A program made the position numbers and the translations under genes. From NCBI GenBank assembly GCA_017469425.1, contig JAFUGJ010000085.1:1-64000 (forward strand): 64,000 nucleotides of DNA, written 5' to 3'. The DNA comes from Bacteroidales bacterium. Lineage in GTDB: Bacteria > Bacteroidota > Bacteroidia > Bacteroidales > UBA932. Under the pieces are notes generated by a model. The model was not told the DNA's origin, did not search any database, and saw only the letters and a list, made by a program, of their open reading frames with translations. Positions 42,671 to 52,513 of this stretch are shown here, one piece after another (position 1 is the stretch's first letter; each line of letters starts with the position of its first letter).

Positions 42671-44150
42671 ATTCATTGTTGTCGAGATTATGTTTTGAAT
42701 ACACCACCTGCACATCCGGAATAGGGTAATACTCGTGGCAGGGTTTGATGTTGTTCTGGAGGGTACCATAGTCGTTGTAGGCAACTACGGCATCGTACCA
42801 GATGCCCCAGCGCACCAGGTCGAACTTGCGCTGGAACTCCCCGAACAGTTCGCGGGCGCGTTCGCAGCGGATTTCCTCCTGAAGGCGAGGGAAAGTGCGG
42901 AAAGTGTAATCCCTCACGCCTGCACGGTTGCGGGTCTTGTTGAGGTACAGGATGGCATTGTCGCTGTCGCCGAGTTCGCAGTAGCATTCGGCCATCAGCA
43001 GGAGGGCATCGGCATAGCGGAAAATATTGTAGTTGTTGCTGTCGCGGGTGGTCTTCATGCCAGGGCACCAGAACTTGGGCCCCATCCACGGCCTCGTGTT
43101 GTTCTTGAGGCTGGTGAAGGTTATGCCGTCATAGGTCCACGCCGTGTTGTAGAGGGCGCGTTTGTCGCTTGTCATCTTTGGCATCAGGCCCTGGCAATAA
43201 TACACTGTGGGCTGGGCCGACTGCCATGTGGTGGCCTCATTCCCGAGCTCGGGGATTTCGATGCCGTCGTAAATGTCTCCGCTGCGTCTGGGAGGGGTGC
43301 ACACGCAGGCAACATTCGAGGTGTAGGCAAGGCCTCCGTCAACATAGAGGTGCTGGATTTCAAAGATGGATTCCGGCGTATTCTTGTTGCGCCACAGGAC
43401 ATTTTCTTCGAGGTCGTATTCCGACAGGTCGCCATATATCTTTTCAAGCTGCTTGCAGGCATCGAGGGCCACTTCCCACTCCTTGTTCCAGACGGCCATC
43501 TTGGCAATCACCATATAGGCCATAGCGGCGCCAAGGCGGTTGCCGGTGTTGTCGCAGGTGCGTGTCTGGGGAACGGCCGATGCCAACGGGAGAAGGTCTT
43601 CGATAACCTTGTCGCGGGTCTGCACAGCACTCATACGCGGAAGCACCGCAATGCGTTCGAGGGCTTCGTTGTCGGTCACATCGTCGAAGTAGAAAGGAAC
43701 ATCGCCGAAGAAGGAAGTGAGCGTCCAGTAGTAGAAACCGCGAAGAGCCTTCACCTCACACAAAAGTTCGTTGCGCTGCGCGTCGGTGAGAGCTTCGCTT
43801 TCTTCAATTCCCTTGACGGCGAAGTTGCACCTCTGCACTCCGAGATAGCCCTGCTGCCACACATTCGCTCCGAAACGGGGCTTTACGGGGCTGATGTCGA
43901 GCTGGGCGTCAAGGGTACCCGAAGCGCACCAGATTACATCCGAGACGCACTCGGTGGCGAGGAAGTAATTGTAAACATATATCGACTTCAGCGGTATATA
44001 GCAGCTGTTCACCACGGACTGGCATTCCTGATAGTTCCTGAAGAAGTTCTCGGGTGTGCTTACCGCCGATGTTGAATCCTCGTCCAGGGAGCATGAAACC
44101 GCTGCTCCGAGAACGGCAAGTATGCCAAATATTTTATACAAAGTTTTCAT
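42651..44150 (-). CDS. SusD/RagB family outer-membrane lipoprotein (first pair)
   Basis: The 499-residue protein has a lipoprotein signal (LGAAVSC, Cys20). It has the SusD fold: an N-terminal helical TPR-like part (YQECQSVVNSCYIPLKS, EVKALRGFYYWTLTSFFGDVPFY) and the C-terminal RagB/SusD block (RYADALLLMAECYCELGD, AILYLNKTRNRAGV, IRCERARELFGEFQRKFDLVRWG, YYPIPDVQV). It lids the SusC transporter on the cell surface and captures the ligand. It starts 6 nt after the cognate susC, the usual order. Confidence 0.95.
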   Translation of the reverse strand: MKTLYKIFGILAVLGAAVSCSLDEDSTSAVSTPENFFRNYQECQSVVNSCYIPLKSIYVYNYFLATECVSDVIWCASGTLDAQLDISPVKPRFGANVWQQGYLGVQRCNFAVKGIEESEALTDAQRNELLCEVKALRGFYYWTLTSFFGDVPFYFDDVTDNEALERIAVLPRMSAVQTRDKVIEDLLPLASAVPQTRTCDNTGNRLGAAMAYMVIAKMAVWNKEWEVALDACKQLEKIYGDLSEYDLEENVLWRNKNTPESIFEIQHLYVDGGLAYTSNVACVCTPPRRSGDIYDGIEIPELGNEATTWQSAQPTVYYCQGLMPKMTSDKRALYNTAWTYDGITFTSLKNNTRPWMGPKFWCPGMKTTRDSNNYNIFRYADALLLMAECYCELGDSDNAILYLNKTRNRAGVRDYTFRTFPRLQEEIRCERARELFGEFQRKFDLVRWGIWYDAVVAYNDYGTLQNNIKPCHEYYPIPDVQVVYSKHNLDNNEYAKYGM

Positions 44151-44156
44151 ATTCGT

Positions 44157-47100
44157 CTAATATCTTACCTGGATGCTGAAAGTAATCGTACGGGATTTAG
44201 GGTATGCTCCAAGGTCAACGCGGCGCAGTGTGGAGGATGTTCCTTCGCTCGACACATCGGGATCGAAGCCATTGTAGTACTTCCAAAGCAAGAGATTGTC
44301 GCCCGAAAGGGAGAAGGTGGCATCGCGCAGCTTTGAACGGGTCTTGGAAAGGTCGAGGGTGTAGCCTATGCTCACCGTCTTCAGACGCAGGTACGATGCA
44401 TCGTGGATCAGGAAGTCGCTGGGGATTGACACATCGGTGTAGCAGGCCCTGGGGATGTTCGACTCGGGATTGCGTTCCGGGTGCCAGGCGTTCAGCATGT
44501 AACGGTACTGGTTGGTGTACATTCCTCCTGCCTGATAGAACTCGGAGTAGTTGTAGATTTTTCCTCCGAGGGAATACGCAAAATAGACTCCGAGTTTGAA
44601 ATTCTTATAGTAGAAAGTGTTCTGGAGTCCTCCGTAGATATACGGGTCGGCATTGCCCTGGTACACAAGGTCGTCCTGATTGAGGACGCCATCGTGGTTG
44701 GTGTCGTAGTAACGCGGGGTTCCGTCGTCCCATTTGGCCGTGGTGCTCACATAGGTTTTGGTAACCTTGTTGCGCTGACGCTCTTCGTCGCTCTTCCACA
44801 CGCCTGCATACTGGAAGCCCCAGAGGGAGTTGAGCGGATAACCCTTCACATAACCATATATCATGTAGGGATTGTTGCCCGGGGAGTTCATGGCCGACAC
44901 GAATTCTTCCGTTCCCACATCCTCAACGCGCTGGCGGTTATGGGAGATGGTGAAGGAGGAGGTCCACTGGAAGTCTTTTTTGGCTATGTTCATGCTGTCG
45001 AACGAGAGTTCAATACCCCTGTTGGAGATACGGCCCAGGTTCATCAGGTGCGAAGAATATCCTGTCTGGTTTGCCACCTGCACCGACAGGAGCAGGTCGG
45101 TAGTGTTGGAAGAATATGCTTCGGCCGTTACGGTGAGACGCCCCTTGAGCACCGACAGGTCGAGAGCGGCATTGTAAGATGTCGTTGTCTCCCATCCGAG
45201 TTCGGGCTGGGCAAGGCGGCTGCGGTAGAAAGCAACGGGCTGTGTTCCGTTGAAAAGATATCCGTCGGTCGTGCTCGAAAGGGCGGCGAGGGAACGGAAA
45301 GAACTGATGGCATCGTTGCCCGTTTTTCCGGCGCTGAGCCTCAACGAAAGATTGTCTATCCATGCCGCACCCTTCATGAAGTTTTCATTGGAGATGTTCC
45401 AGCGGAAAGCAGCCGAGGGGAAGGGTGCCCATTTGCGGTTGCGCGCGAAATTGGAAGCGCCGTCGTAGCGTAAAGTGGCTGTCAAATAGTAGCGGGAGTC
45501 GTAATTGTAGTCGGCCCTTGCGAATGCCGACATCTTTGTCTTGCCCGTCATGGAAGTGGAGGCGCTGTAGGTATTCTTGTCCACCACGGCATTCATGTTG
45601 TTCCAGAGAATCTGGTCGTCCATGTAGCCTTTTCCGGTAAGGGAGAAGTTGTCGGTATCAGATTTATATACGGAGAAACCAAGCAGCGGCACGAGCGAGT
45701 GCCGTCCTGCCTTCAGGTCATAGCGTGCAGTGGTTTCCGACGACAGCGAATAACTGTGGTTTTCGGTACGGGTGGCCTGTCCGCCTTCGTCTTCGGTCTT
45801 TGCAGGCAGGTTTCCGGGGATATAGCGGTACATCGAGCCTGTGTATAAGTAGTACGACAGGATGCTCTTGATGTGGAGATTCTTTACCGGCTCAAGGTCG
45901 GCATCGAAGGAATGGTTCATCGAATTGCGCTCGGTGTAATGGGTGTTGAGGTCTATCAGCACCCTCGGCGTATTGATGCGCTGACCGAGGTTGTAGAGAG
46001 GGTTCTCAATGTCGGTGACCTTAATCATAGGAGACAGGTACTGTGCCGAATTCCACCAGGAGGTGCCACCTATCGAGGCCTTTGTCTCATCGGTATGGCG
46101 GAAGGTGTAGGAGCCGTTGTATCCGACCCTGAGGAAGGGGAAGAGCTGCCTGTCCATCTTGATGCGCCCGGTGAAACGCTTCTGCCCGCTGTCCTGGATG
46201 ATACCCTCGGTGTCGTTGTAGGAAAGCGATACATAGTAGTTGTGCAGATGGTCGCCGCCCATTACCGAGAGGGAATAGTTCTGGACAATGGCCGTGCGGG
46301 TGATTTCCCCGATCCAGTCGGTTCCCTTGCCGAGGCTCATAGGGTCTTTGTAAACCGACTGCGACAGAGGTGTGTCGGGCCCGACGCTTGAGTGCGAAGG
46401 GTCTTTACCGAAATAGGCGTAGTCGTTGCGGTAGAGGGCGAATTCCGAAGCATTCATGAGGTCCAGCGATTTGGGAAGCCGGCTCACACCGAAATCGGCC
46501 TTGAAAGAGATGCGGGGCTTTCCGCCGGCATCGGAACCGCTCTTGGTGGTGATGATGATGACACCGTTCGCTCCCCTGGAGCCATAGATTGCCGTGGAGG
46601 ATGCATCCTTCAGCACGGAAATGCTGGCGATATCGTCGGAGTTGATGTCGTTGAGATCGTTGATTGCGTCAATGATACCGTCAACCACAATCAGAGGCTC
46701 GTTGGAAGCCGAAATGGAACGGGTACCACGGATACGAATGGTAGTTGTCGAACCCGGGGCACCGTCTGTTGACATGAAATCGGCGCCTGCGATACGGCCC
46801 TGCAAGGCGTTGTCGATTGACAGCACAGGAGTACTCTTCACATCATCCATCTTCACATTTGCCACGGAACCGGTAAGGTCGGTTTTCTTCGCGGTGCCGT
46901 AGGCAATCACCACAACATCTTCAAGCATGTTGCTGTCCTCCGCAAGGGAGAAGTCGATTGTGGTCTTGTCGCCAACCTTGACTTCCTGGGGGATATAACC
47001 CATATACTCGGCCACCAGCACGGCCGACGAGGCGGCGTTGATGGAATATTTGCCGTCCATATCGGCCAGCACGCCGTTACTGCTGCCTTTCACCATTACG

Positions 47101-47240
47101 GTGGCGGCAGGAAGAGGCGCACCGCTGTCGTCGGTGACACGGCCTTTGATTTGCCGCTGCGCCGCAGCAGACCATCCTGTCAGCGCCACGGCCAACAAGA
47201 CAGCCAAAACTTTTCTGCTATTATTCATTGTCTTGCTCAT
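44157..47240 (-). CDS. SusC/RagA TonB-linked outer-membrane transporter (first pair)
   Basis: The 1027-residue protein has a signal peptide and a carboxypeptidase-regulatory-like domain (QIKGRVTDDSGAPLPAATVMVKG, about 28-110). A plug has EDVVVIAYGTAKKTDLTGSV, LQGRIAGADFMS and SILKDASSTAIYGSRGANGVI. The long barrel ends in TITFSIQVRY. It has no STN domain, so it probably is not itself the sensor for the sigma/anti-sigma pair. Its start overlaps the stop of the upstream lipoprotein gene by ATGA, which supports the MSK start over a second ATG four codons later. Confidence 0.96.
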   Translation of the reverse strand: MSKTMNNSRKVLAVLLAVALTGWSAAAQRQIKGRVTDDSGAPLPAATVMVKGSSNGVLADMDGKYSINAASSAVLVAEYMGYIPQEVKVGDKTTIDFSLAEDSNMLEDVVVIAYGTAKKTDLTGSVANVKMDDVKSTPVLSIDNALQGRIAGADFMSTDGAPGSTTTIRIRGTRSISASNEPLIVVDGIIDAINDLNDINSDDIASISVLKDASSTAIYGSRGANGVIIITTKSGSDAGGKPRISFKADFGVSRLPKSLDLMNASEFALYRNDYAYFGKDPSHSSVGPDTPLSQSVYKDPMSLGKGTDWIGEITRTAIVQNYSLSVMGGDHLHNYYVSLSYNDTEGIIQDSGQKRFTGRIKMDRQLFPFLRVGYNGSYTFRHTDETKASIGGTSWWNSAQYLSPMIKVTDIENPLYNLGQRINTPRVLIDLNTHYTERNSMNHSFDADLEPVKNLHIKSILSYYLYTGSMYRYIPGNLPAKTEDEGGQATRTENHSYSLSSETTARYDLKAGRHSLVPLLGFSVYKSDTDNFSLTGKGYMDDQILWNNMNAVVDKNTYSASTSMTGKTKMSAFARADYNYDSRYYLTATLRYDGASNFARNRKWAPFPSAAFRWNISNENFMKGAAWIDNLSLRLSAGKTGNDAISSFRSLAALSSTTDGYLFNGTQPVAFYRSRLAQPELGWETTTSYNAALDLSVLKGRLTVTAEAYSSNTTDLLLSVQVANQTGYSSHLMNLGRISNRGIELSFDSMNIAKKDFQWTSSFTISHNRQRVEDVGTEEFVSAMNSPGNNPYMIYGYVKGYPLNSLWGFQYAGVWKSDEERQRNKVTKTYVSTTAKWDDGTPRYYDTNHDGVLNQDDLVYQGNADPYIYGGLQNTFYYKNFKLGVYFAYSLGGKIYNYSEFYQAGGMYTNQYRYMLNAWHPERNPESNIPRACYTDVSIPSDFLIHDASYLRLKTVSIGYTLDLSKTRSKLRDATFSLSGDNLLLWKYYNGFDPDVSSEGTSSTLRRVDLGAYPKSRTITFSIQVRY

Positions 47241-48283
47241 TTGTCTGAATAAATCTTATCCCGTCCGCTTCCGCCGTTGGCGATGAAGAAATCTTCGTCG
47301 AAACCGTCGATGATGCGCACGACCGAAATGTTGTCAACATATAGCCTGGCATTGCCCGTTCCGTCGGGTGTGCCCGATGTGATACGGATACGGGTGCGGG
47401 TAGTAAGGGGGTTTGTCTCCGTTGCTGCAATGAAAACCATGAAATGGCCGCTTTCCCCGAGGTAGGGGGCATCCAGCACGAGGGAAGTGCCGCCTTCTGC
47501 TGCCAGGTCGCGGATAACTCCTCCGTCAAGCACATCGACGACGAATTTTCCCTGGTCTTTCACACTGCCGTCCTCGGATTTCCAAGCGAGCGCATCGAAG
47601 CATACCATCAGCAGGGAATCGCTTCGGAATCCTTCGTCATAAGGCGTGCAGATGCATCCTCGGTGCCCCTCTTCGTCGCCGAGCTTCACCATCCCGTTTT
47701 TGCCGTAACAGCGCGACAGGGTGTCGGGAGCAACGGGGGCAGAAGTGAATCCAAGGTTCTTCAGCTGGGTCGTCCATGTGGAAATCTCAGTTTCCCCGGC
47801 AGTAACATAAGGATCTTCGGAACCGTACACCAACTCGTCGAAACGGCTGCCCGTGCGTTCGTACGCTCCCTGATATACGGGAAGGAACACGCCAAGGGCG
47901 CTTTCAGGCTTCACCACGGACAAGGTGCCCACCCTGCGGGTATAGAGAGGATAAGCCGCACGGTCGTCGTATGCCAGCGACACTTTCCAAACATCGCCGG
48001 ACACTTGCTCGCAGCTTGTCACTTCCGCCCAGGGAAGAGGGGCGGCATCTTGCCAGAAAGCCTTGAAATCCGACACGCCGGTGCGGACATAGAAGTCCTG
48101 CACCCCGGCCTTGACTCCCAGGCAGAATTTGTCGAGGGGAGCCTCTCCGTCACATTCTGCGGAGGGCCACAGTTCCATCGTATCCGGCCTGACTGCATTC
48201 GAATCCTTGTCGCTGCACGACAGGAGCGCCGACGCAGACAAAAACAGTACGAGGATTTTTAAAAGTTTCATATTCATAGTCAT
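47237..48283 (-). CDS. Lipoprotein of unknown function in the SusCD operon
   Basis: The 348-residue protein has a lipoprotein signal (SASALLSC). I do not recognise a named domain. The body is all-beta in character, with a central LLMVCFDALAWKSEDG stretch and a C-terminal jelly-roll-like strand pattern (GNARLYVDNISVVRI) like that of many carbohydrate-binding modules. Cysteines near CYGKNG and RGCIC could form a disulphide. It lies between the EEP lipoprotein (6 nt upstream) and susC (4-nt overlap), so it should be produced with them, perhaps as a surface binding protein. Three in-frame ATG codons lie at 48283, 48277 and 48271; any could be the start. Confidence 0.65.
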   Translation of the reverse strand: MTMNMKLLKILVLFLSASALLSCSDKDSNAVRPDTMELWPSAECDGEAPLDKFCLGVKAGVQDFYVRTGVSDFKAFWQDAAPLPWAEVTSCEQVSGDVWKVSLAYDDRAAYPLYTRRVGTLSVVKPESALGVFLPVYQGAYERTGSRFDELVYGSEDPYVTAGETEISTWTTQLKNLGFTSAPVAPDTLSRCYGKNGMVKLGDEEGHRGCICTPYDEGFRSDSLLMVCFDALAWKSEDGSVKDQGKFVVDVLDGGVIRDLAAEGGTSLVLDAPYLGESGHFMVFIAATETNPLTTRTRIRITSGTPDGTGNARLYVDNISVVRIIDGFDEDFFIANGGSGRDKIYSDK

Positions 48284-48289
48284 ATCTGA

Positions 48290-50782
48290 TTATTTCATTC
48301 TGAAGTCAACAAGCACCGGACGATGGTCGGAAGGGAAACAGAGGTATCCTGTCACATTTTCGACCTGATAGGGATTGGCCCAGGAATCGGTGAGTATTAC
48401 CGCATTCGCAACCCTTTCGTACATCTGGGGCGAAGCAAACATATAGTCTATGCGGCTCGTGGCAGCGCACACAGATGTCATGAATGCACCGGGATACTGT
48501 TCCGCAATTATGTCGTGGTAGTCGGTAGTTTCGAGTATCTGCTTCTGGGCAAGATACTGTGTGGAGCCAGTGCCCAGTTTGTAGTAATGCTCATCATTGG
48601 GCGACTTGGAATTGAAGTCTCCCATCATTATCCAGTTTTTAACATTCGCATATTCGGGATTGTTCCTGGTCTGGGAAATCACATATTTCACTTCATGTTC
48701 CCTGTAATAGTCGCCGCCATGGGCAGCCGTGGAAGCATCCCGCTCCGATGACGGAACATCGAACGCATAGGATTGGGCATAAGGATGGAGGGTGACTATG
48801 TAAATGTCTTCCCCTGCAACAGTAATGCGGAACAGCCCGGCACCACTCACGACCGGCCGTCCGGTTTCGTCCGTGTCGGTAATGCGTTTCAGCGTCGTGA
48901 TGCTGTAGCGCGAGGTAATGGCCTGGGGATAATTGTTCCTGTCGCCGCCAAGTGCGTAATAGCCATGATTGTATTTTGGATAGAGCGAAGGCCATGCATT
49001 GGTGAGCATGGATGCCTTCTCAGTCTTGGAGAGGTAGGTTCCGGATGCATTGAAGATTGAACGGGCTTCGCACCACACGCAAACATCCGGAGAGTAACGC
49101 TTTACCCATTCTATGAAATTGCTGTAATTATTGTACTGGTCGGCCCACATTCCATCCTGTATGTTCCAGTACATCACGCGGAATGTTCCGTTGTCGCGGA
49201 CACTGCGGTCTTTGGTTTTGCGGATTTCTACATTGTCGAGCCAGAATCCGTGCGTTCCCTTGCCTTCATCGGCGGTGGAGATACGGAAATATGTGGCGTC
49301 GTTCGCATTGCGTATCTTCAGTTCCGCCCTGTGCCAGCGCTTGTTTTCGGCCATGGAGCCGGTGAGGTATGCCTGCGTCTCAAAATTGCAGGTGTGTGTC
49401 ACGGCAACATATCCGGAACCTGAGCCAAGGGTTTCAAGCTGCTGACCGTCAACCGACACCGACTCGATGTATCCTCCGTCAACAATCTGCACCTGCGGCA
49501 TGTCCTTGATGCCGGGGCTAAGCACAAAGTCGAAGCTCAGGGTAAGGTCGGACAGCCCGCCGATTACGCCCATCGGCACGGTCTGCCAGATGCCCCTGCT
49601 GTCGTCGCCTGTGCCTACGGCAATGTAGCCGGGATGCTCCTGACAGCGATAAAGGAAGCGGTAGTCGCCTATATTGCGGCTTGCCACATAGGCAGCGCTC
49701 ATTTTGTGAGACTGTTCCACGGTCTTTCCGGCCACATCCATGAAAATGGTGGACTGGATGAATCCCGAGCCGGGCTGGGTGTATGGCACGGCAACCAGGG
49801 CCTTTTCATAACCCCGCAGGCTTGCATCCGCCTCGGTTCCGGTATCTTTGCCGGTAACGGCGAACCCGGCACCTTTGCTTCCCGCTACTATATCTCCTCC
49901 CCATACGAAATTGTCGAAGCCGTCGTAGAATATCACTTCGCTGTCGGGAGCCCAGTCGGCGTTGCAGGCAACAACCTCATCGGAAGCAATTGCCGTATTG
50001 CTGACATGTATCCTCTGCACGCGGTGCTTCTTATCCGTGACAGTCACATCAAGCCCGGAAGGATACTCTCCGGCCGCAACCAGCACAATGAACTTGCTTC
50101 CTCTTGCTGCGGTGCAATTCAAATTCGCCCAGCTGAACCCTTTGGACATCACATTCGCCTTCCTGGAAACCATATAATTTCCTACTCCGGACAGGAGGGC
50201 CCCGTCTGCAGCGGAAACATTTACCGACACGATATCTTCAGCACCGGCCAGCGTGAGGGCAAGCGCCCCGCAACCGGGAGACAGGTATAGGATATTGCCG
50301 TTCGAGCTGTCGTAGGAAGCGAACTGCGGAAGGGTGGCCACATCGTCGGTAAAAGAATCAAGGAACTGGCCCTGAGGGAGTATCAGGGATGTGTAGGTTG
50401 AGGAGCCTGTGAACTTTTCCGCCCCGGGGGCAAGCATTGAGGCATTGTAAGTTGCCGTCTGGTTTGCCGCCGCTTCGATAAAATAATCTCCATTTTCATC
50501 CTGCTCAACGGGATATTCCTTCCCTCCTACCGTAACCGTCTGTCCATCTCCCGGCTTAAACGCGACCCCGGAGGCATCACAGACTCCGCCTTCCTTGAAT
50601 TTCAGGTAAAACTTCACCTTCCCGTCAACCACCCGGATAGGTTCGCCGGGCTTGTCCGTTTCCTCTATATTGGGCCCGTCGGGATCATCAGGGCTGTCTG
50701 TTCCTGTCGTTTTCTTCGAACAGGAAAGCAACACCAGTCCGCTTGCAAGAATCAAGAATAATCTGTTTGTCAATCGTTTCAT
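48290..50782 (-). CDS. Lipoprotein with C-terminal EEP enzyme domain
   Basis: The 830-residue protein has a lipoprotein signal (LVLLSC, Cys21) and a Thr/Asp/Pro-rich linker. An N-terminal beta region follows (about 50-290), then a jelly-roll-like binding domain (about 300-520: FWLDNVEIRK strand at its end). The complete EEP phosphoesterase domain at 532-830 has YWNIQDG, CVWCEA, TLH, MGDFN, RIDYM and SDH. All catalytic residues are present. The domain is closely related to the separate enzyme at 36469-37431. Lipid anchoring suggests it acts at the cell surface, before import through SusC. The start is set at the ATG at 50782, which overlaps the susD stop by one base (TGATG). Confidence 0.87.
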   Translation of the reverse strand: MKRLTNRLFLILASGLVLLSCSKKTTGTDSPDDPDGPNIEETDKPGEPIRVVDGKVKFYLKFKEGGVCDASGVAFKPGDGQTVTVGGKEYPVEQDENGDYFIEAAANQTATYNASMLAPGAEKFTGSSTYTSLILPQGQFLDSFTDDVATLPQFASYDSSNGNILYLSPGCGALALTLAGAEDIVSVNVSAADGALLSGVGNYMVSRKANVMSKGFSWANLNCTAARGSKFIVLVAAGEYPSGLDVTVTDKKHRVQRIHVSNTAIASDEVVACNADWAPDSEVIFYDGFDNFVWGGDIVAGSKGAGFAVTGKDTGTEADASLRGYEKALVAVPYTQPGSGFIQSTIFMDVAGKTVEQSHKMSAAYVASRNIGDYRFLYRCQEHPGYIAVGTGDDSRGIWQTVPMGVIGGLSDLTLSFDFVLSPGIKDMPQVQIVDGGYIESVSVDGQQLETLGSGSGYVAVTHTCNFETQAYLTGSMAENKRWHRAELKIRNANDATYFRISTADEGKGTHGFWLDNVEIRKTKDRSVRDNGTFRVMYWNIQDGMWADQYNNYSNFIEWVKRYSPDVCVWCEARSIFNASGTYLSKTEKASMLTNAWPSLYPKYNHGYYALGGDRNNYPQAITSRYSITTLKRITDTDETGRPVVSGAGLFRITVAGEDIYIVTLHPYAQSYAFDVPSSERDASTAAHGGDYYREHEVKYVISQTRNNPEYANVKNWIMMGDFNSKSPNDEHYYKLGTGSTQYLAQKQILETTDYHDIIAEQYPGAFMTSVCAATSRIDYMFASPQMYERVANAVILTDSWANPYQVENVTGYLCFPSDHRPVLVDFRMK

Positions 50783-52509
50783 CAGTTCCAATTAGGATTT
50801 TGGGTTATTGCTCCGCCGGTGAGCACTATGTCATCGGTGGGTATGGGGTATAAATAGTCTCTGTCTTCGCGCCAGTTCCTGGGAATATTGCCGAAACGCA
50901 CTATGTTTCCGCTCATGCCTTGGGTGAGCGCAAGGTCGGCTATGTTGGAATAGGCCACCCCGCTTTCCACTGCGGGTGCATCGCCGAGGTATATGCAGAA
51001 ATCAACGCTTCCATTGCCATCGAGGTCGTAAGTTCCGGGGCCGGGGAAATACATCCCGACGAAAGGCCTGTCAAATCGTTTCCCTTCTTTCCAGCGCATG
51101 ATGTCCCAATACCTGAATCCTTCGCACACCAATTCTATCGTACGCTCCCTCCGGATTTCAAGTATTATCCCCTTGTTCGGGCCGCTTACATTGCGGTAGC
51201 CTGTCACAGGGTCGCAGAGATATGGGTCAGGAGCCGCATTTGCTGACGACAAATCAAGGGCGGGCATACCCACGCGGCTGCGGAGCAGGCACACAGTCTC
51301 GTCGAGGTCGGCCTGCGTGATGGTTCCCAGCTCTGCCTTTGCTTCTGCGTAATTGAGATAAACCTCTGCAATCCTGAAGAGAGGGAGGTCGTTCTCGGAG
51401 GTGTTCGAGATGTCGTAGCGTGCTTCCCCGACAAACTTTGTTATCTGGTAACCGGTCAGCGTCGCGTTCATGTCGGGCGCCACCCACGAATTGCTGCCCA
51501 CCCTGGTATATCCTGGAGTACGGATGGTCTGCGCCAGCCTGGGGTCGCGGTTTTGGCATTCTGCCACAAAATCGAGGTTGTCGAAATCTTCGCCGGAAGT
51601 AAAAGTGCTTCCGTCTTTCATCAGATACATGTCAACCACATCCTTCAACAGGCCGGAACGCCCCATCGTGGTGGATGTGAAATAGTCGTTGGCGTTGTGG
51701 GTCAGGCCCATCGACAAGCCGTACGACTGTGCAAGTATCACTTCCTTGCTGATGGTGTTTTTGCTGAGGAAAAGGTCGCGGTACGGAGTCTCCCCTTCAG
51801 TGTAGAGGGAGTAGCCTCCGTTATCGATAAGTTCTTTGCATGCTAATATGCATTCGTCGAGGCATTCCTCCCACCCGGGAAGCCCGTGATACTTCCGGAA
51901 TGTTCCTTCAAACAGGAAAATGCGGCTCTTGAGGGCAAGTGCGGTCCAGCGTGTCACCCTGTAATCTTCATGTTCTGAAGGAAGGGTCGCAATGGCTTCG
52001 TTGATGTCTTCGAGGACCCTGGCACACACTGTCTGCCTGCTGTCCCTTTCCTTATAAAGGGTAATGTCTGCAGGGTCGAGGGTGTGGTCGTACCAGGGGA
52101 CATCGCCGAAGCGCCGCAGTTTGTCGAAATAGAAGAATGCCCTGAAGAATTTGGCAAGACCGCAGTATTCCGCACGCACAGCCGCATCGTCGCATCGCCA
52201 GGCATTTTCGAGGAAGAAATTGATTTCCCTGAGGGCATCCCATGTCCAGTTCTTGTCCTTCGACGATACGAAGCGCGCCCCGCGGATTTCGGGGGCCAGC
52301 GTACTCTTGATTATTATGTCGGCTCCTTCATCGAAGATGGCGGCTCCTGAAGGCAGGATGCGGTAGAAGCGGTTTGTATAGAGGCGGCACTGCGTTTCAT
52401 CCTTGAAGAAGTCCTCAACGGCAAGCGAATCCTCCGGCTCCTTAACCAGGAAAGATGAGCAGGAAGCGGCGGCAAACGCACAGAGCAGATATGTGATAAT
52501 CTTCTTCAT
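50782..52509 (-). CDS. SusD/RagB family outer-membrane lipoprotein (second pair)
   Basis: The 575-residue protein has a lipoprotein signal (FAAASC, Cys17) and SusD features: an N-terminal helical region (LVKEPEDSLAVEDFFKDE, LAKFFRAFFYFDKLRRFGDVPWY, RWTALALKSRIFLFEGTFRKY) and a C-terminal RagB/SusD block (PLFRIAEVYLNYAEAKAELG, LRSRVGMP, IRRERTIELVCEGFRYWDIMRW, LYPIPTDDI). It is larger than the first SusD and only distantly similar to it, so the two pairs probably take different ligands or different fragments. It lies 4 nt after its susC. Confidence 0.95.
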   Translation of the reverse strand: MKKIITYLLCAFAAASCSSFLVKEPEDSLAVEDFFKDETQCRLYTNRFYRILPSGAAIFDEGADIIIKSTLAPEIRGARFVSSKDKNWTWDALREINFFLENAWRCDDAAVRAEYCGLAKFFRAFFYFDKLRRFGDVPWYDHTLDPADITLYKERDSRQTVCARVLEDINEAIATLPSEHEDYRVTRWTALALKSRIFLFEGTFRKYHGLPGWEECLDECILACKELIDNGGYSLYTEGETPYRDLFLSKNTISKEVILAQSYGLSMGLTHNANDYFTSTTMGRSGLLKDVVDMYLMKDGSTFTSGEDFDNLDFVAECQNRDPRLAQTIRTPGYTRVGSNSWVAPDMNATLTGYQITKFVGEARYDISNTSENDLPLFRIAEVYLNYAEAKAELGTITQADLDETVCLLRSRVGMPALDLSSANAAPDPYLCDPVTGYRNVSGPNKGIILEIRRERTIELVCEGFRYWDIMRWKEGKRFDRPFVGMYFPGPGTYDLDGNGSVDFCIYLGDAPAVESGVAYSNIADLALTQGMSGNIVRFGNIPRNWREDRDYLYPIPTDDIVLTGGAITQNPNWN

Positions 52510-52513
52510 GGTG

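Noticed and set aside
36469-50782. EEP genes as remnants of a mobile element (nuclease cargo)
   Set aside because: Both have export signals, full active sites and tight operon spacing, and no transposase, integrase or terminal repeats flank them.
41694-50791. Long N-terminal extensions of the BACON and EEP lipoproteins
   Set aside because: The extensions read through the end of susD genes in another frame and place the lipobox far from the N-terminus; overlapping starts at 42670 and 50782 are normal for this operon.
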